A stretch of 64,000 nucleotides of DNA from Thiovibrio sp964588325 (GTDB lineage: Bacteria > Desulfobacterota > Desulfobulbia > Desulfobulbales > Desulfurivibrionaceae), in assembly GCA_964588325.1 (NCBI GenBank), contig CAZPOR010000002.1, forward strand, positions 124,001 to 188,000. The letters are read 5' to 3'. Both the position numbers and the translations under genes were made by a program. Positions within the stretch are counted from its first letter, which is position 1. Each line of letters begins with the position of its first letter. The notes under the pieces are model-generated. The model saw nothing but the letters and a program-made list of their open reading frames with translations, was not told the DNA's origin and did no database searches. Shown piece after piece: positions 44,201 through 51,652 of the stretch.

Positions 44201-44314
44201 AATCCGTGGTCTCCAGAGCAGTTCCGCCCATGGCGTGGGTTGCCGAAAGGCAGGGTGTTTTCGCCGGCGTCAGGCCACAATGCCCACGCCGGCGAAAACG
44301 GTTTTTTCTTCGTC

Positions 44315-44968
44315 CTATTTCGGGTACTGCGCCGCAAGTTCAGCCTCCAGCAACTGTTGTAGCTCGACGTCGCCAAAGGTTGCCAGCGGTTTGCCGTTGA
44401 CAAAAAAACCGGGCGTCTTGGTGACGTTGAGGGTTTTCGCATCGGCAAGATCCTGGGCGATGATCTCCGCGATTGCCGGGTCGTTCATGTCGTTTTTGAG
44501 TTTTTCAAGGTCAAGGCCGACGCTTGGGAGAAAATGCCAGGCCAATTCGGGTTGCGGGTTGTGGTGGCTCGCCCAGTAGGGTTGGGTTTGGTACATGATA
44601 TCCAGGGTCTCCCAATATTTCCCTTGTTTTTTCGCGGCCTCAAGGATTTTGACGAAATAATCCGCGCCGTCGTGAAACGGGGCATACCGGATCACAAGTT
44701 TGATCTTGCCCGGGTTGTCGGCCATCAGTTTTTTCACGAAAGGGGCGAAGGCGCTGCAGGTTTCGCAGGCAGGGTCCATGAATTCAATGAGATAGACCTT
44801 GGCCTCCTCGCTGCCGAGGACCGGCGAATGTTTCCGGATGAAGACTTCAGCATGGTCCCGGGCCAGGAAATCGAGCTTTTGTGCCTGTTGATGTTTGTAG
44901 ATGTAGCCGCCCAGCACAAAGACAAGGATCAGGAAGACTCCTGAAAAGATAACGAGTTGTTTTTTCAT
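44315..44968 (-). CDS. DsbA-like periplasmic thiol oxidase
   Basis: A 217-residue protein with an N-terminal membrane anchor (LVIFSGVFLILVFVLGG) and a thioredoxin/DsbA fold. Active site CETC lies in EFMDPACETCSAF; VTKTPGFFVNGKPL is the cis-proline region. The ATG (44966-44968) overlaps the stop of the DsbB-like gene, so the two are coupled. It should oxidise exported proteins and be recharged by the partner. The BdbD/DsbA subfamily assignment is approximate. Confidence 0.87.
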   Translation of the reverse strand: MKKQLVIFSGVFLILVFVLGGYIYKHQQAQKLDFLARDHAEVFIRKHSPVLGSEEAKVYLIEFMDPACETCSAFAPFVKKLMADNPGKIKLVIRYAPFHDGADYFVKILEAAKKQGKYWETLDIMYQTQPYWASHHNPQPELAWHFLPSVGLDLEKLKNDMNDPAIAEIIAQDLADAKTLNVTKTPGFFVNGKPLATFGDVELQQLLEAELAAQYPK

Positions 44969-45402
44969 CGGGTAAATCTCCTGTTGAGAATGAGTAACAG
45001 CGTCAAAATGGCGGAAAAGGAAAGCAGCGAGAGCATCGGGATGGTCAGAAAGCCGAACAGCGAGATGTAGTCTTTGGTGCAGGAAACACCCTGGCTGCAG
45101 GGCTGGATGCTTTTCGGGATAATTCCGGCATAGAGCAGGTTGTGGTACAGGGCGACCAGCCATCCAGCCGCAACCAGGGGCAGGGCATACCGCACCACGC
45201 TTTTATCGCAGGAAAAGAGCCCGGTTGTAAAAATGAAAACCAGGGGAAAGAGAAAGATCCTTTGATACCAGCATAAAATACACGGAGCAAATTGCATTAT
45301 TTCGCTGAAAAACAAGCTTCCCAGCGTTGAAGAGCCGGCGAGCAGCCAGCAGAGAAACAGGATGGTCCAGTGTGCGTTGGACGGAGTGTCTGAACGAGTC
45401 AT
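44965..45402 (-). CDS. dsbB: DsbB/BdbC-like disulfide-formation protein
   Basis: A 145-residue, four-helix membrane protein from the ATG at 45400-45402. The two cysteine pairs expected for quinone-linked disulfide generation are CILC (in FAPCILCWYQRI) and CSQGVSC in a periplasmic loop. It oxidises the adjacent DsbA-like protein and passes electrons to quinone. A 168-bp gap upstream shows nothing recognisable. Confidence 0.87.
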   Translation of the reverse strand: MTRSDTPSNAHWTILFLCWLLAGSSTLGSLFFSEIMQFAPCILCWYQRIFLFPLVFIFTTGLFSCDKSVVRYALPLVAAGWLVALYHNLLYAGIIPKSIQPCSQGVSCTKDYISLFGFLTIPMLSLLSFSAILTLLLILNRRFTR

Positions 45403-45570
45403 TGCTGCTGTTCTCCAAAAAAATATCGTGGGCGCGGAGCAAACCCAGCCGGTGGTTTTCATGGGTGCGCGTGCAGCCGCACGGAAAGGATCTTCTTCCC
45501 CCATGCGCAAGCGGGTTCCTCCCCCTGAGCCGTTGGGGAAAGTCAGGGGGGGAGCGGAAAAACCGGGAGA

Positions 45571-45903
45571 TCAGGAGCGCTCTGGAGGGTAGTCTATGGG
45601 GCGCAGAAAAGCGGCAAGGGGAGAGGCGAGGGGATGGCAAACGGGGCCGCGGGAGGAAAGCGGCAGGAAGAAAACATCGGCGGCGCGGGGCAGGTGCAGG
45701 TTCATGCAGAAAAGGCACAGGCAATCTGGAGTTGCGCAGGGGGACTGGGGCAACGATTCGCCCTGGTTGTCGGAAGGAAAACAGCAGGAATCTCCCATGC
45801 GGGGAGAGGAGGCGGCCGCATCGGCAAAGGGTGCTCCATGCAGGGAGACAAAGGCCAGGAGCAAAAGAATGAAGGCCGCGGATCGGAGGTTGAGATGGAT
45901 CAT
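45571..45903 (-). CDS. Small exported Cys-rich hypothetical protein
   Basis: 110 residues from the ATG at 45901-45903, with a signal peptide (AAFILLLLAFVSLHGAPFADA) and several cysteines (GDSCCFPSD, TPDCLCLFC). It resembles small secreted Cys-rich proteins often found near metal- or redox-related genes, but I do not recognise the family. It sits between the thioredoxin-like selenoprotein and dsbB. Coding status is moderate. Confidence 0.45.
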   Translation of the reverse strand: MIHLNLRSAAFILLLLAFVSLHGAPFADAAASSPRMGDSCCFPSDNQGESLPQSPCATPDCLCLFCMNLHLPRAADVFFLPLSSRGPVCHPLASPLAAFLRPIDYPPERS

Positions 45904-46040
45904 GCCTGGAAATTTACTGTGGCGTGCCGACCCTGTCAAGAGGGAGTAAAGCCTTCCTGTCGGGAGGCGACTCTTTGTCGCCGTTGAGGGGCAGCGGTTT
46001 TCCGGCGGGATATCCCGATAGCGGTATCGCAGAGCAGCTT

Positions 46041-46307
46041 TCAACCAGTATTGGCGAGAATTTTATTCAGATAAGCCTCCATCTGTTCTGGGGAGGTAGC
46101 CACCTCCAGGGAAACCCATTCCCTGTCGACAAAGACATTGGTCGCGCCCTTCAGGGGATACGCCGCCGCTTCCGGGGAGTTTGCGAGGTGGATTTTCAGG
46201 TTCAGCCGGTTGCCAAACCGCTCCTGCATTGCTTTGGCCACGCCTGCGGCCTTCTGGCAGGTCACTCAGGCCGGGTTGCCGCTGTGGAACAGGACCATGT
46301 CGATCAT
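46041..46307 (-). CDS. Thioredoxin-like selenoprotein with UGA-x-x-Cys motif
   Basis: The reading frame from ATG 46305-46307 (AAGGAG at proper spacing) to the stop at 46041 is 88 codons with one in-frame TGA at 46266-46268, codon 14. Reading it as Sec gives LFHSGNPAUVTCQKAAG, a U-x-x-C redox site at the first helix of a thioredoxin fold, with GATNVFVDREWVSLE as the later strand. A shorter start after the TGA would remove the active site. A hairpin follows the TGA at once. selA is present 4 kb away. Sec is thus the best reading; function is probably thiol/persulfide transfer with the SQR-like enzyme upstream. Confidence 0.82.
46243..46261 (-). promoter_or_regulatory. Possible bacterial SECIS hairpin for the UxxC selenoprotein
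   Basis: On the minus strand CCTGC and GCAGG form a five-pair stem starting four bases after the UGA. It is closer to the UGA and less canonical than the two upstream hairpins; an alternative GGCC/GGCC pairing (46236-46251) has a loop with G and U. Confidence 0.4.
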
Positions 46308-46341
46308 GATTGTCTCCTTGGTTGCGGGTGACGCACCCGTT

Positions 46342-47019
46342 TCAATTCGGCCCTTGCCCGTCCGCCCCATTGAAACCGAGGGCTTTCTGCGGGCAGCTCT
46401 CCACGCAGTAGGAACATTTCAGGCAATCGCCGTGATTCACCTGGCCGTTTTCCCGGTAGGAGCCGGGGTTGATCTGCATCCGGCACACCGTTTCGCATAC
46501 CCCGCAGTTGATGCAATTTTCATCGACCTTGAGGGCCATCTTGCCCCGGCCCAGTATGTTGGCCATGGTTCCCATGGGGCAGAACATGCACCAGATGCGC
46601 TCATGATACAACAGGCCAAAAATCGTGCCCACCACGGTGGTCATGGTGAGAATCAAGACAAAGGGCTTGCCCATCGCGTACAAGTCACCCCACACAGGAG
46701 TGAGCTGAATGGTCAGCATGGCCATCAGCAGGAGCAGCCAGCCTGCACGAAAAACAGGATGGCGGAAGAAGGCCGGAACCTTCCGGTGAAAACTAAACCG
46801 TTTGAGAACAGTGTCCCAAAAGCTTCCCCGCGGGCACAGCCAGTCGCACCAGTATCTGCCTTTGACGAACCCGATGCCCATTGCGCCGAGCATGCAGACC
46901 AGCAGGAAATATCCCAGGGGATAATACAACCAGCCGCCTATAATCAAAATAATAAAGCTTCCGCTGAGCCACACTTGCATCTTTTTATGGGTTTTCACTA
47001 AAGAACTGGCATCGTGCAT
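46342..47019 (-). CDS. NapH/RnfB-like membrane ferredoxin
   Basis: A 225-residue membrane protein from the ATG at 47017-47019 (GAGGAG upstream). Four or so hydrophobic helices carry the cytoplasmic CDWLCPRG and CMFCPMG motifs; the C-terminal tail holds two [4Fe-4S] sites, CINCGVCETVC and CLKCSYCVESC. This is the NapH/CcoG family plan for passing electrons between quinol and iron-sulfur centres. It lies 22 bases before the ribosome site of the UxxC selenoprotein and downstream of the SQR-like gene, suggesting an electron-transfer chain. Confidence 0.85.
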   Translation of the reverse strand: MHDASSLVKTHKKMQVWLSGSFIILIIGGWLYYPLGYFLLVCMLGAMGIGFVKGRYWCDWLCPRGSFWDTVLKRFSFHRKVPAFFRHPVFRAGWLLLLMAMLTIQLTPVWGDLYAMGKPFVLILTMTTVVGTIFGLLYHERIWCMFCPMGTMANILGRGKMALKVDENCINCGVCETVCRMQINPGSYRENGQVNHGDCLKCSYCVESCPQKALGFNGADGQGPN

Positions 47020-47083
47020 GGCGGTTGTCTCCTCGCGCATCAATCATTTTTTCTGGCAGCACTACGCTGTCGTGATTCTCTGG

Positions 47084-48274
47084 TCACGGCAATCGGCTCA
47101 ATCCGTGCCGCATTTTCCAGAGGAAATATTTTTCCAGGCCCGCCTTGGCCCACGGCACCCAACGGCCTTTCTTAAGCAACGATCTCTGGCGGGGCGGCAG
47201 TATCGGTTCGGCATACATCACTGCTCCCGTGCCTCCCATGTCCAACAGGCAGAGGATGTTGAGATCCCCAGCCGCGAGGGGGGCAGTGTTGTTGCAGTCA
47301 GCCGCGATGTTGAACGCAGCCGCTTTTGCCATTTGCACGGTCATGTACCCGGTTTTGGGCACCCCGGTCGGCACCGGCGTCGGCTCCCGCGGCGCCATGG
47401 CCACGGCGACACCCACCGCGTAGATGTTGGCGTATTGCGGATGGCGATACTGTTCGTCAACCGGGATAAAGCCCCTGGCATTGCCGAGGCCGGCCACTCC
47501 GGCCACCCCCTTGAAAGGCGGCGCCAGCATGGCCAGCTTGAAGGGCAGCTTGCGGCCGTCAGCCAGGTGGATGCTTTCCGGTTCGACCGCGGTCACGGCC
47601 TGGCTGACCACGGCCTTGATGTCGCGCTTGGCGAATTCGTCTTCCATGAAGCGCCGGGACGGCCCGAGACCGTCGATGCCCATGTGGCCGAGGCACGCTT
47701 CCGAGGTGAGGTAGGTTATGGGCACCTTGTGGCGCATGCGTCGTCGGCGCAGTTCGTGATCGAATTCAAAAGCCAGTTCATAATAGGGGCCGAAACAGCT
47801 TGCCAGTTGGGTGGAGCCAAGCACCAGCGGCCCCGGTGTTTCCAGGATTTTTTCCCAAGCCTCCCGGCTTTTTTGCGCATGCTCCAGGGTGAAAATGCAA
47901 TGGGTGTGGCCCTGTTGCGGCCCGAGGCCGGGGATCTCTTCGCAGGCCAGATGCGGGCCGGTGGCGATGACCAAATAGTCGTAATCGTATGAAGCGGTTT
48001 CCGTTGTCACGCGCATGCGCACCGGATCGACGCCGCATGCAGTCCCGTGCACAAAATGGATCTGGCGCGAGGCCAGGATGGCGCTTATCTGCAAGGAGAG
48101 CGACGATGCCTGCCTGTGACCCGTGACCAGCCAGGGCAGGGAGGGCAGAAAAACAAAGCGGTCATCCTTGCTGATGACCGTTACCTCGACCCGTCCACCC
48201 AGGCGTCGCTTGATTTCGAGCGCCGCGGTCAGGCCGCCGAAGGAGCCGCCGAGCACGAGAATCTTTTTGAGCAT
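47084..48274 (-). CDS. Sulfide:quinone oxidoreductase-like flavoprotein
   Basis: A 396-residue FAD protein from the ATG at 48272-48274. The dinucleotide fold is LVLGGSFGGLTAALE, and YLVIATGPH and NIYAVGVAV are the second FAD contacts. The three cysteines of true SQRs are all present: Cys126 in THCIFTLEHA, Cys160 in STQLASCFGPYYE, and Cys342 in LCLLDMGGTGAVM. The C-terminus KYFLWKMRHG is the membrane-binding amphipathic tail. It should oxidise sulfide or a polysulfide to quinone. It lies between two selenoprotein genes in one minus-strand unit. Confidence 0.88.
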   Translation of the reverse strand: MLKKILVLGGSFGGLTAALEIKRRLGGRVEVTVISKDDRFVFLPSLPWLVTGHRQASSLSLQISAILASRQIHFVHGTACGVDPVRMRVTTETASYDYDYLVIATGPHLACEEIPGLGPQQGHTHCIFTLEHAQKSREAWEKILETPGPLVLGSTQLASCFGPYYELAFEFDHELRRRRMRHKVPITYLTSEACLGHMGIDGLGPSRRFMEDEFAKRDIKAVVSQAVTAVEPESIHLADGRKLPFKLAMLAPPFKGVAGVAGLGNARGFIPVDEQYRHPQYANIYAVGVAVAMAPREPTPVPTGVPKTGYMTVQMAKAAAFNIAADCNNTAPLAAGDLNILCLLDMGGTGAVMYAEPILPPRQRSLLKKGRWVPWAKAGLEKYFLWKMRHGLSRLP

Positions 48275-48350
48275 GCTGTTTTCCCTCTTTCGTTCCATGG
48301 CCGATCGGTCGAAGCGTCAGCGATCAAGGCAAGCGGCGAAATGTTTTTCC

Positions 48351-48629
48351 TCAGGGTTGCGGTTCGGACAGGTCACGATGACGGCGCATGCAGGCGATCA
48401 GCTCCGCCTCGCTCACATCGCCGCCCTCGACCAGAATTTCTTCCTCCACCATCACCGCCGGGGCAACGGGCAGGTTCAAGGCAAAGTACGCATCGGTCTG
48501 GTATTCGGCCCTGGCTTTTGAAATAACCTCAATTTCGATATCATTGTGTGCGCCCAACCTGGGCATCATCTCCAGAAAATGGCCTCAGGTCTTGCCGTTG
48601 GGTTCGTTGAGAAAAAAGCGGATGCGCAT
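48351..48629 (-). CDS. Small selenoprotein with in-frame UGA (codon 15)
   Basis: From ATG 48627-48629, with AGGAGG four bases upstream, the frame runs 92 codons with a single TGA at 48585-48587. As Sec it gives NEPNGKTUGHFLEMM, then a beta-alpha-beta protein (NDIEIEVISKARAEY, LPVAPAVMVEEEILVEGG) of thioredoxin/glutaredoxin-like type with Sec in place of the first active-site Cys. The 3' part alone would be a start-less fragment. A perfect hairpin with GGU in the apical loop lies 20 bases after the UGA. I do not recognise the family; homologues with Cys at this site would prove it. Confidence 0.83.
48552..48564 (-). promoter_or_regulatory. bSECIS-like hairpin
   Basis: On the minus strand GCCCA-GGU-UGGGC: a perfect five-pair stem with the loop GGU, starting 20 bases downstream of the UGA. 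A GU-bearing apical loop at this distance is the known SelB-binding feature of bacterial SECIS elements. Confidence 0.7.
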
Positions 48630-48645
48630 GACACCTCCTGTTGGG

Positions 48646-49095
48646 TTATATTTTTTCTTCGCGGCGCAGTTTGGCCACCAGGAAGGCGGCGCCGCTGCCT
48701 GAAAGCCCGAGATGCGCCGCAATCGCGGGGGCGTCGCTTCCGGGGTGTTGTTCCAGATAGGCGGTCACTTCTGCTTCCAGCTCTTCAAGCCAGTCTTCAA
48801 AAAGCATCAGCAGCTCGGGGTCGGTGACCGAACGCAGTTGTTTGGAGCGGGCCACCTTATCCACCAGGCTTTGACACATCTTGGTTGGGTCGACACCTTC
48901 GCCCATGCACTCCGCAAGTCAGAGCTGGACCAGGCTGGCCACCTTGTCGGCTCCGGCCTCACCGACAAGGCCCACCACGAAATCAAGCCGGGTCTCCTCG
49001 CTCACCTGGGGGAAAAGCCCTCTGGCAACAGCGGCCATTCCGGTTAAAGCCTCCTCCGGGTCCATTCGGTCTATGATTTTTTGAATTTCTTTCAT
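48646..49095 (-). CDS. Selenoprotein with in-frame UGA (codon 59) and C-terminal winged-helix-like segment
   Basis: The frame from ATG 49093-49095 to 48646 has 149 codons with one TGA at 48919-48921. The text either side joins smoothly: KVASLVQLULAECMGEGVDP, with Cys63 four residues after the putative Sec and Cys73 following. The C-terminal third (APAIAAHLGLSGSGAAFLVAKLR) looks like a helix-turn-helix. A hairpin with loop AGGUG begins 14 bases after the UGA. No start codon with a ribosome site follows the TGA, arguing against two separate genes. The function is unknown; being first among the redox genes, it may sense or pass thiol electrons. Confidence 0.75.
48886..48905 (-). promoter_or_regulatory. 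bSECIS-like hairpin
   Basis: On the minus strand UGGG-CGA-AGGUG-UCG-A-CCCA: a seven-pair stem with one bulged A and an AGGUG apical loop, 14 bases after the UGA. The AGGU loop resembles that of the E. coli fdhF SECIS. Confidence 0.7.
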
Positions 49096-49116
49096 GTGAG
49101 CAGGCAATCTCCCAAA

Positions 49117-49479
49117 TTAAAATGTTGTTCTCTTGCTGAGCAGATCCCTTGCCAGCGCGTCCAGATTCTTCAGGATACCGAGGATGCGCGCATCCGCCAT
49201 CTCGTAATAGACAAAGGGACCGCTCCGTTCGACTTGTACCAGCAGGGATCTTTTCAGCTCCTTCAGGTGGTGGGAAACAAGGGGCTGCGACAAGCCCAGT
49301 TCCTCGACGATCCTGGAGACGGATTTTTTCCCTGTGCCGACGCAGAGCAGGATGCGCAGGCGGTTTTCGTCGGCCAGACACTTGGCGAGAACGGCAAGGG
49401 TCTGGAGGTTTATTTGTGGTTCACGGTTGTTCATGAAGTTGCGGCAATTCTCCGGTTCCGACGTCCGCCGTCGCCTCAT
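49117..49479 (-). CDS. ArsR-family transcriptional repressor
   Basis: A 120-residue winged-helix regulator. ADENRLRILLCVGTG, ELGLSQPLVSHHLKELK and GPFVYYEMADARI are the standard ArsR segments. Its ATG overlaps the stop of the upstream ribbon-helix-helix gene (TGATG), favouring this start. Two internal cysteines (in AKCLADE and LLCVG) are present, but the C-terminal Cys partner of the persulfide sensors SqrR/BigR is missing. It probably controls the downstream selenoprotein/SQR unit, with an AT-rich inverted repeat over the promoter as likely operator. Confidence 0.9.
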   Translation of the reverse strand: MRRRRTSEPENCRNFMNNREPQINLQTLAVLAKCLADENRLRILLCVGTGKKSVSRIVEELGLSQPLVSHHLKELKRSLLVQVERSGPFVYYEMADARILGILKNLDALARDLLSKRTTF

Positions 49480-49766
49480 CAGTAGAGAAACTTGCTGAAA
49501 ATTTCCTCAATGACGTCGGTCTGGACGCCATGTTTTTCCAAAACTTCCCTTGCGCGCTCCACAAACTGACCCCGCTTCAATTGCGCTCCGCTATCGATCA
49601 ATCCTTGCCTGGCATAGCAGATGAGCAGGGACTGATGGTCGGTTCCCTCCAAGGCGGCCGCTTTCCGCAACTGCTCAAGCAGGTCAGCAGGGATCGTCAC
49701 GGTTATGGTCGTGGCACGGTCATTTTCATTCGGAGTCGTTTGGCATTGGCACAGTGTTTCTTTCAT
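49479..49766 (-). CDS. Ribbon-helix-helix-like small protein
   Basis: A 95-residue protein from the ATG at 49764-49766, preceded by AAGGAGGT. TTITVTIPADLLEQLRKAAALEG has the strand-helix pattern of RHH/CopG proteins. It is the first gene of the unit and overlaps arsR. Either a second regulator or a small metal/thiol-binding protein (CQCQ near the N-terminus). Confidence 0.65.
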   Translation of the reverse strand: MKETLCQCQTTPNENDRATTITVTIPADLLEQLRKAAALEGTDHQSLLICYARQGLIDSGAQLKRGQFVERAREVLEKHGVQTDVIEEIFSKFLY

Positions 49767-49828
49767 GGCAGGACCTCCTTGTGGGTTGGCGGGTGTTGGA
49801 ATCACCTGCAGGACCAGAGGGCTATATG

Positions 49829-49859
49829 ATATAAATATGCATTTATATATTGATGTCAA
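49829..49859 (-). promoter_or_regulatory. Promoter and ArsR-type operator of the redox unit
   Basis: On the minus strand TTGACA (49859-49854) is a perfect -35; an AT-rich -10 (TATTTA or ATTTAT) follows at 16-17 bases. The inverted repeat ATATAAAT-ATGC-ATTTATAT (49829-49848) covers the -10, as expected for an ArsR operator. Between it and selA at 50043 nothing else is seen. Confidence 0.65.
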
Positions 49860-50042
49860 GTGAAATTTTCCGCAGCCAGGGTTTGGGCGGACATCCAGGA
49901 AGGATGATCGGTTTGCCGCCAGAATGCTGTGCCTTCCCCTTGACAGTTTTTCTCAAAAACGGTAAGTCCTTTCAGTATGTTATGGGTTTCCTTCTGTGAG
50001 ACCGCCGTTTTCCTTCCGTTTTCTGCCTGAACTGGGGAGCGA

Positions 50043-51476
50043 ATGACCACAAAACCTGAGTCCGCCGGACAACCGGCCGCTTCCACCCAACGCCTGCTTC
50101 GGGCCATTCCCAAGGTTGATGAATTTCTAGGCTGGCTGGTCCCGCCTCCCGCTGCGCCTGCGTCGCTGGTGAAAAGCTCGGTGCGCCAGTTGCTGGAATC
50201 CCTCCGGCAGGAGATTCTCACGGGCGCGCCCATCAAGCCCGGTGATCTGACTCAAGACTCTTTGCTTCCCCGTCTGCACAAACTCCTTGCCGCCCGGCTC
50301 CGGCCCAATTTCCGCACCGTGATCAACAGCACCGGCGTGGTGGTGCATACCAATCTCGGCCGTTCCCTGCTGCCAGAGGCGGCCATGGAGAGCCTGCTGG
50401 CCGTGGGCAGCCGGTATTCCAATCTGGAGCTTGACCTGGCCACGGGCAAGCGGGGCAGCCGCTACAGCCTGGTGGAGGATATCCTCTGCGAGCTGACCGG
50501 CGCCGCGGCGGCCCTGGTGGTCAACAACAATGCCGCCGCGGTGATGCTGGTGCTGGACACCCTGGCCAAGGACCGCGAGGTCATCGTTTCCCGGGGCCAA
50601 TTGGTGGAGATCGGCGGCTCCTTCCGAATCCCCGAGGTGATGAGCCGGACCGGGGCCAGGCTGGTGGAGGTGGGCGCCACCAACCGCACCCATCTCCGCG
50701 ATTATGAAAATGCGATTACCCCGGAAACCGCCCTGCTCCTCAAGGTGCACACCAGCAACTACCGGATCATCGGCTTTGCCTCCGAGGTTCCCCTTGCGAA
50801 GCTGGTGGAGCTTGGAGCGCGGCACGGGCTTCCGGTCATGGAGGATCTGGGCAGCGGTTGTCTGGTGGATCTTTCCCGCTTCGGTCTGGCCAAGGAGCCC
50901 ACCGTGGGCGAGGTGGTGCGGGCCGGGGTCGATGTGGTGACCTTCAGCGGCGACAAGCTGCTGGGCGGACCCCAGGCAGGGCTTATTGTGGGCAAGAAAG
51001 AGATCATCGAACGGATCAAGGGTAACCCCATGAACCGGGCGCTGCGCATCGATAAATTCACCCTGGCCGGGCTTGAGGCGGTGCTGCGGCTCTATTTTGA
51101 CGAGGAACAGGCCCTTGCTGCCATCCCCACCCTGGCCATGCTGGCCATGCCCCTGGCTGCCATCGACCGGCGGGCCAAGCGGTTGCGCCGGTTGATCGAA
51201 AAGGACCTTGGGCCGGTTTGCCGGGTGGAACTCAAGAGTATCGCCTCCATGGTGGGCGGCGGTTCCCTGCCGGAACAGCCCCTGCCCAGCCGGGCTGTGG
51301 CCCTTGCCCCCCTGGACCGGAGTGTCAATGAGCTGGAAAAGGGGTTGCGGGAGTTGGTCCTGCCGGTGCTTGGCCGCATCGAGGACGACCGGCTGCTCCT
51401 TGACATGCGCACCGTGGCGGACAAGGAAATCCCGCTGCTGGTCAACTGCCTGAAAGAAGTTTTCGAGGTTAAGTAA
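50043..51476 (+). CDS. selA: L-seryl-tRNA(Sec) selenium transferase
   Basis: A 477-residue PLP enzyme converting Ser-tRNA(Sec) to Sec-tRNA(Sec) with selenophosphate. VINSTGVVVHTNLGRSLL is the family start, LELDLATGKRGSRYS the tRNA-contact region, and FSGDKLLGGPQAGLIVG holds the PLP lysine. It is divergent from the ArsR/selenoprotein unit, 280 bp away. selB, selD and selC are not in the window. Its presence shows that UGA decoding as Sec is available to this genome. Confidence 0.95.
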   Translation: MTTKPESAGQPAASTQRLLRAIPKVDEFLGWLVPPPAAPASLVKSSVRQLLESLRQEILTGAPIKPGDLTQDSLLPRLHKLLAARLRPNFRTVINSTGVVVHTNLGRSLLPEAAMESLLAVGSRYSNLELDLATGKRGSRYSLVEDILCELTGAAAALVVNNNAAAVMLVLDTLAKDREVIVSRGQLVEIGGSFRIPEVMSRTGARLVEVGATNRTHLRDYENAITPETALLLKVHTSNYRIIGFASEVPLAKLVELGARHGLPVMEDLGSGCLVDLSRFGLAKEPTVGEVVRAGVDVVTFSGDKLLGGPQAGLIVGKKEIIERIKGNPMNRALRIDKFTLAGLEAVLRLYFDEEQALAAIPTLAMLAMPLAAIDRRAKRLRRLIEKDLGPVCRVELKSIASMVGGGSLPEQPLPSRAVALAPLDRSVNELEKGLRELVLPVLGRIEDDRLLLDMRTVADKEIPLLVNCLKEVFEVK

Positions 51477-51519
51477 TTGTCCAGCGTGATGCCGCAATGT
51501 AACGAAAACCACGAAATTC

Positions 51520-51636
51520 AACTGTTCAGCAGCGCCGCTTACGCTGCTGCCGCAGATGCGCGGAAGAGGTCTGCGAAGTGTGCTATTGCCCATAAGCAGA
51601 CTAATGACAAAGCAGATGCGGCGCTGCTGAACAGTT
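51520..51636 (-). repeat. MITE-like inverted-end element, copy 2
   Basis: Ends AACTGTTCAGCAG and CTGCTGAACAGTT are exact inverted repeats over 13 bases. Read in reverse complement the interior matches the element at 20588-20690, including GCACACTTCGCAG. It occupies most of the gap after selA. Confidence 0.75.
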
Positions 51637-51652
51637 GCGAGGCTAAGAATCA

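Noticed and set aside
49117..49479. SqrR/BigR persulfide sensor
   Set aside because: The C-terminal cysteine of the dithiol pair is absent, so only a general ArsR call is justified although the gene context involves sulfur.
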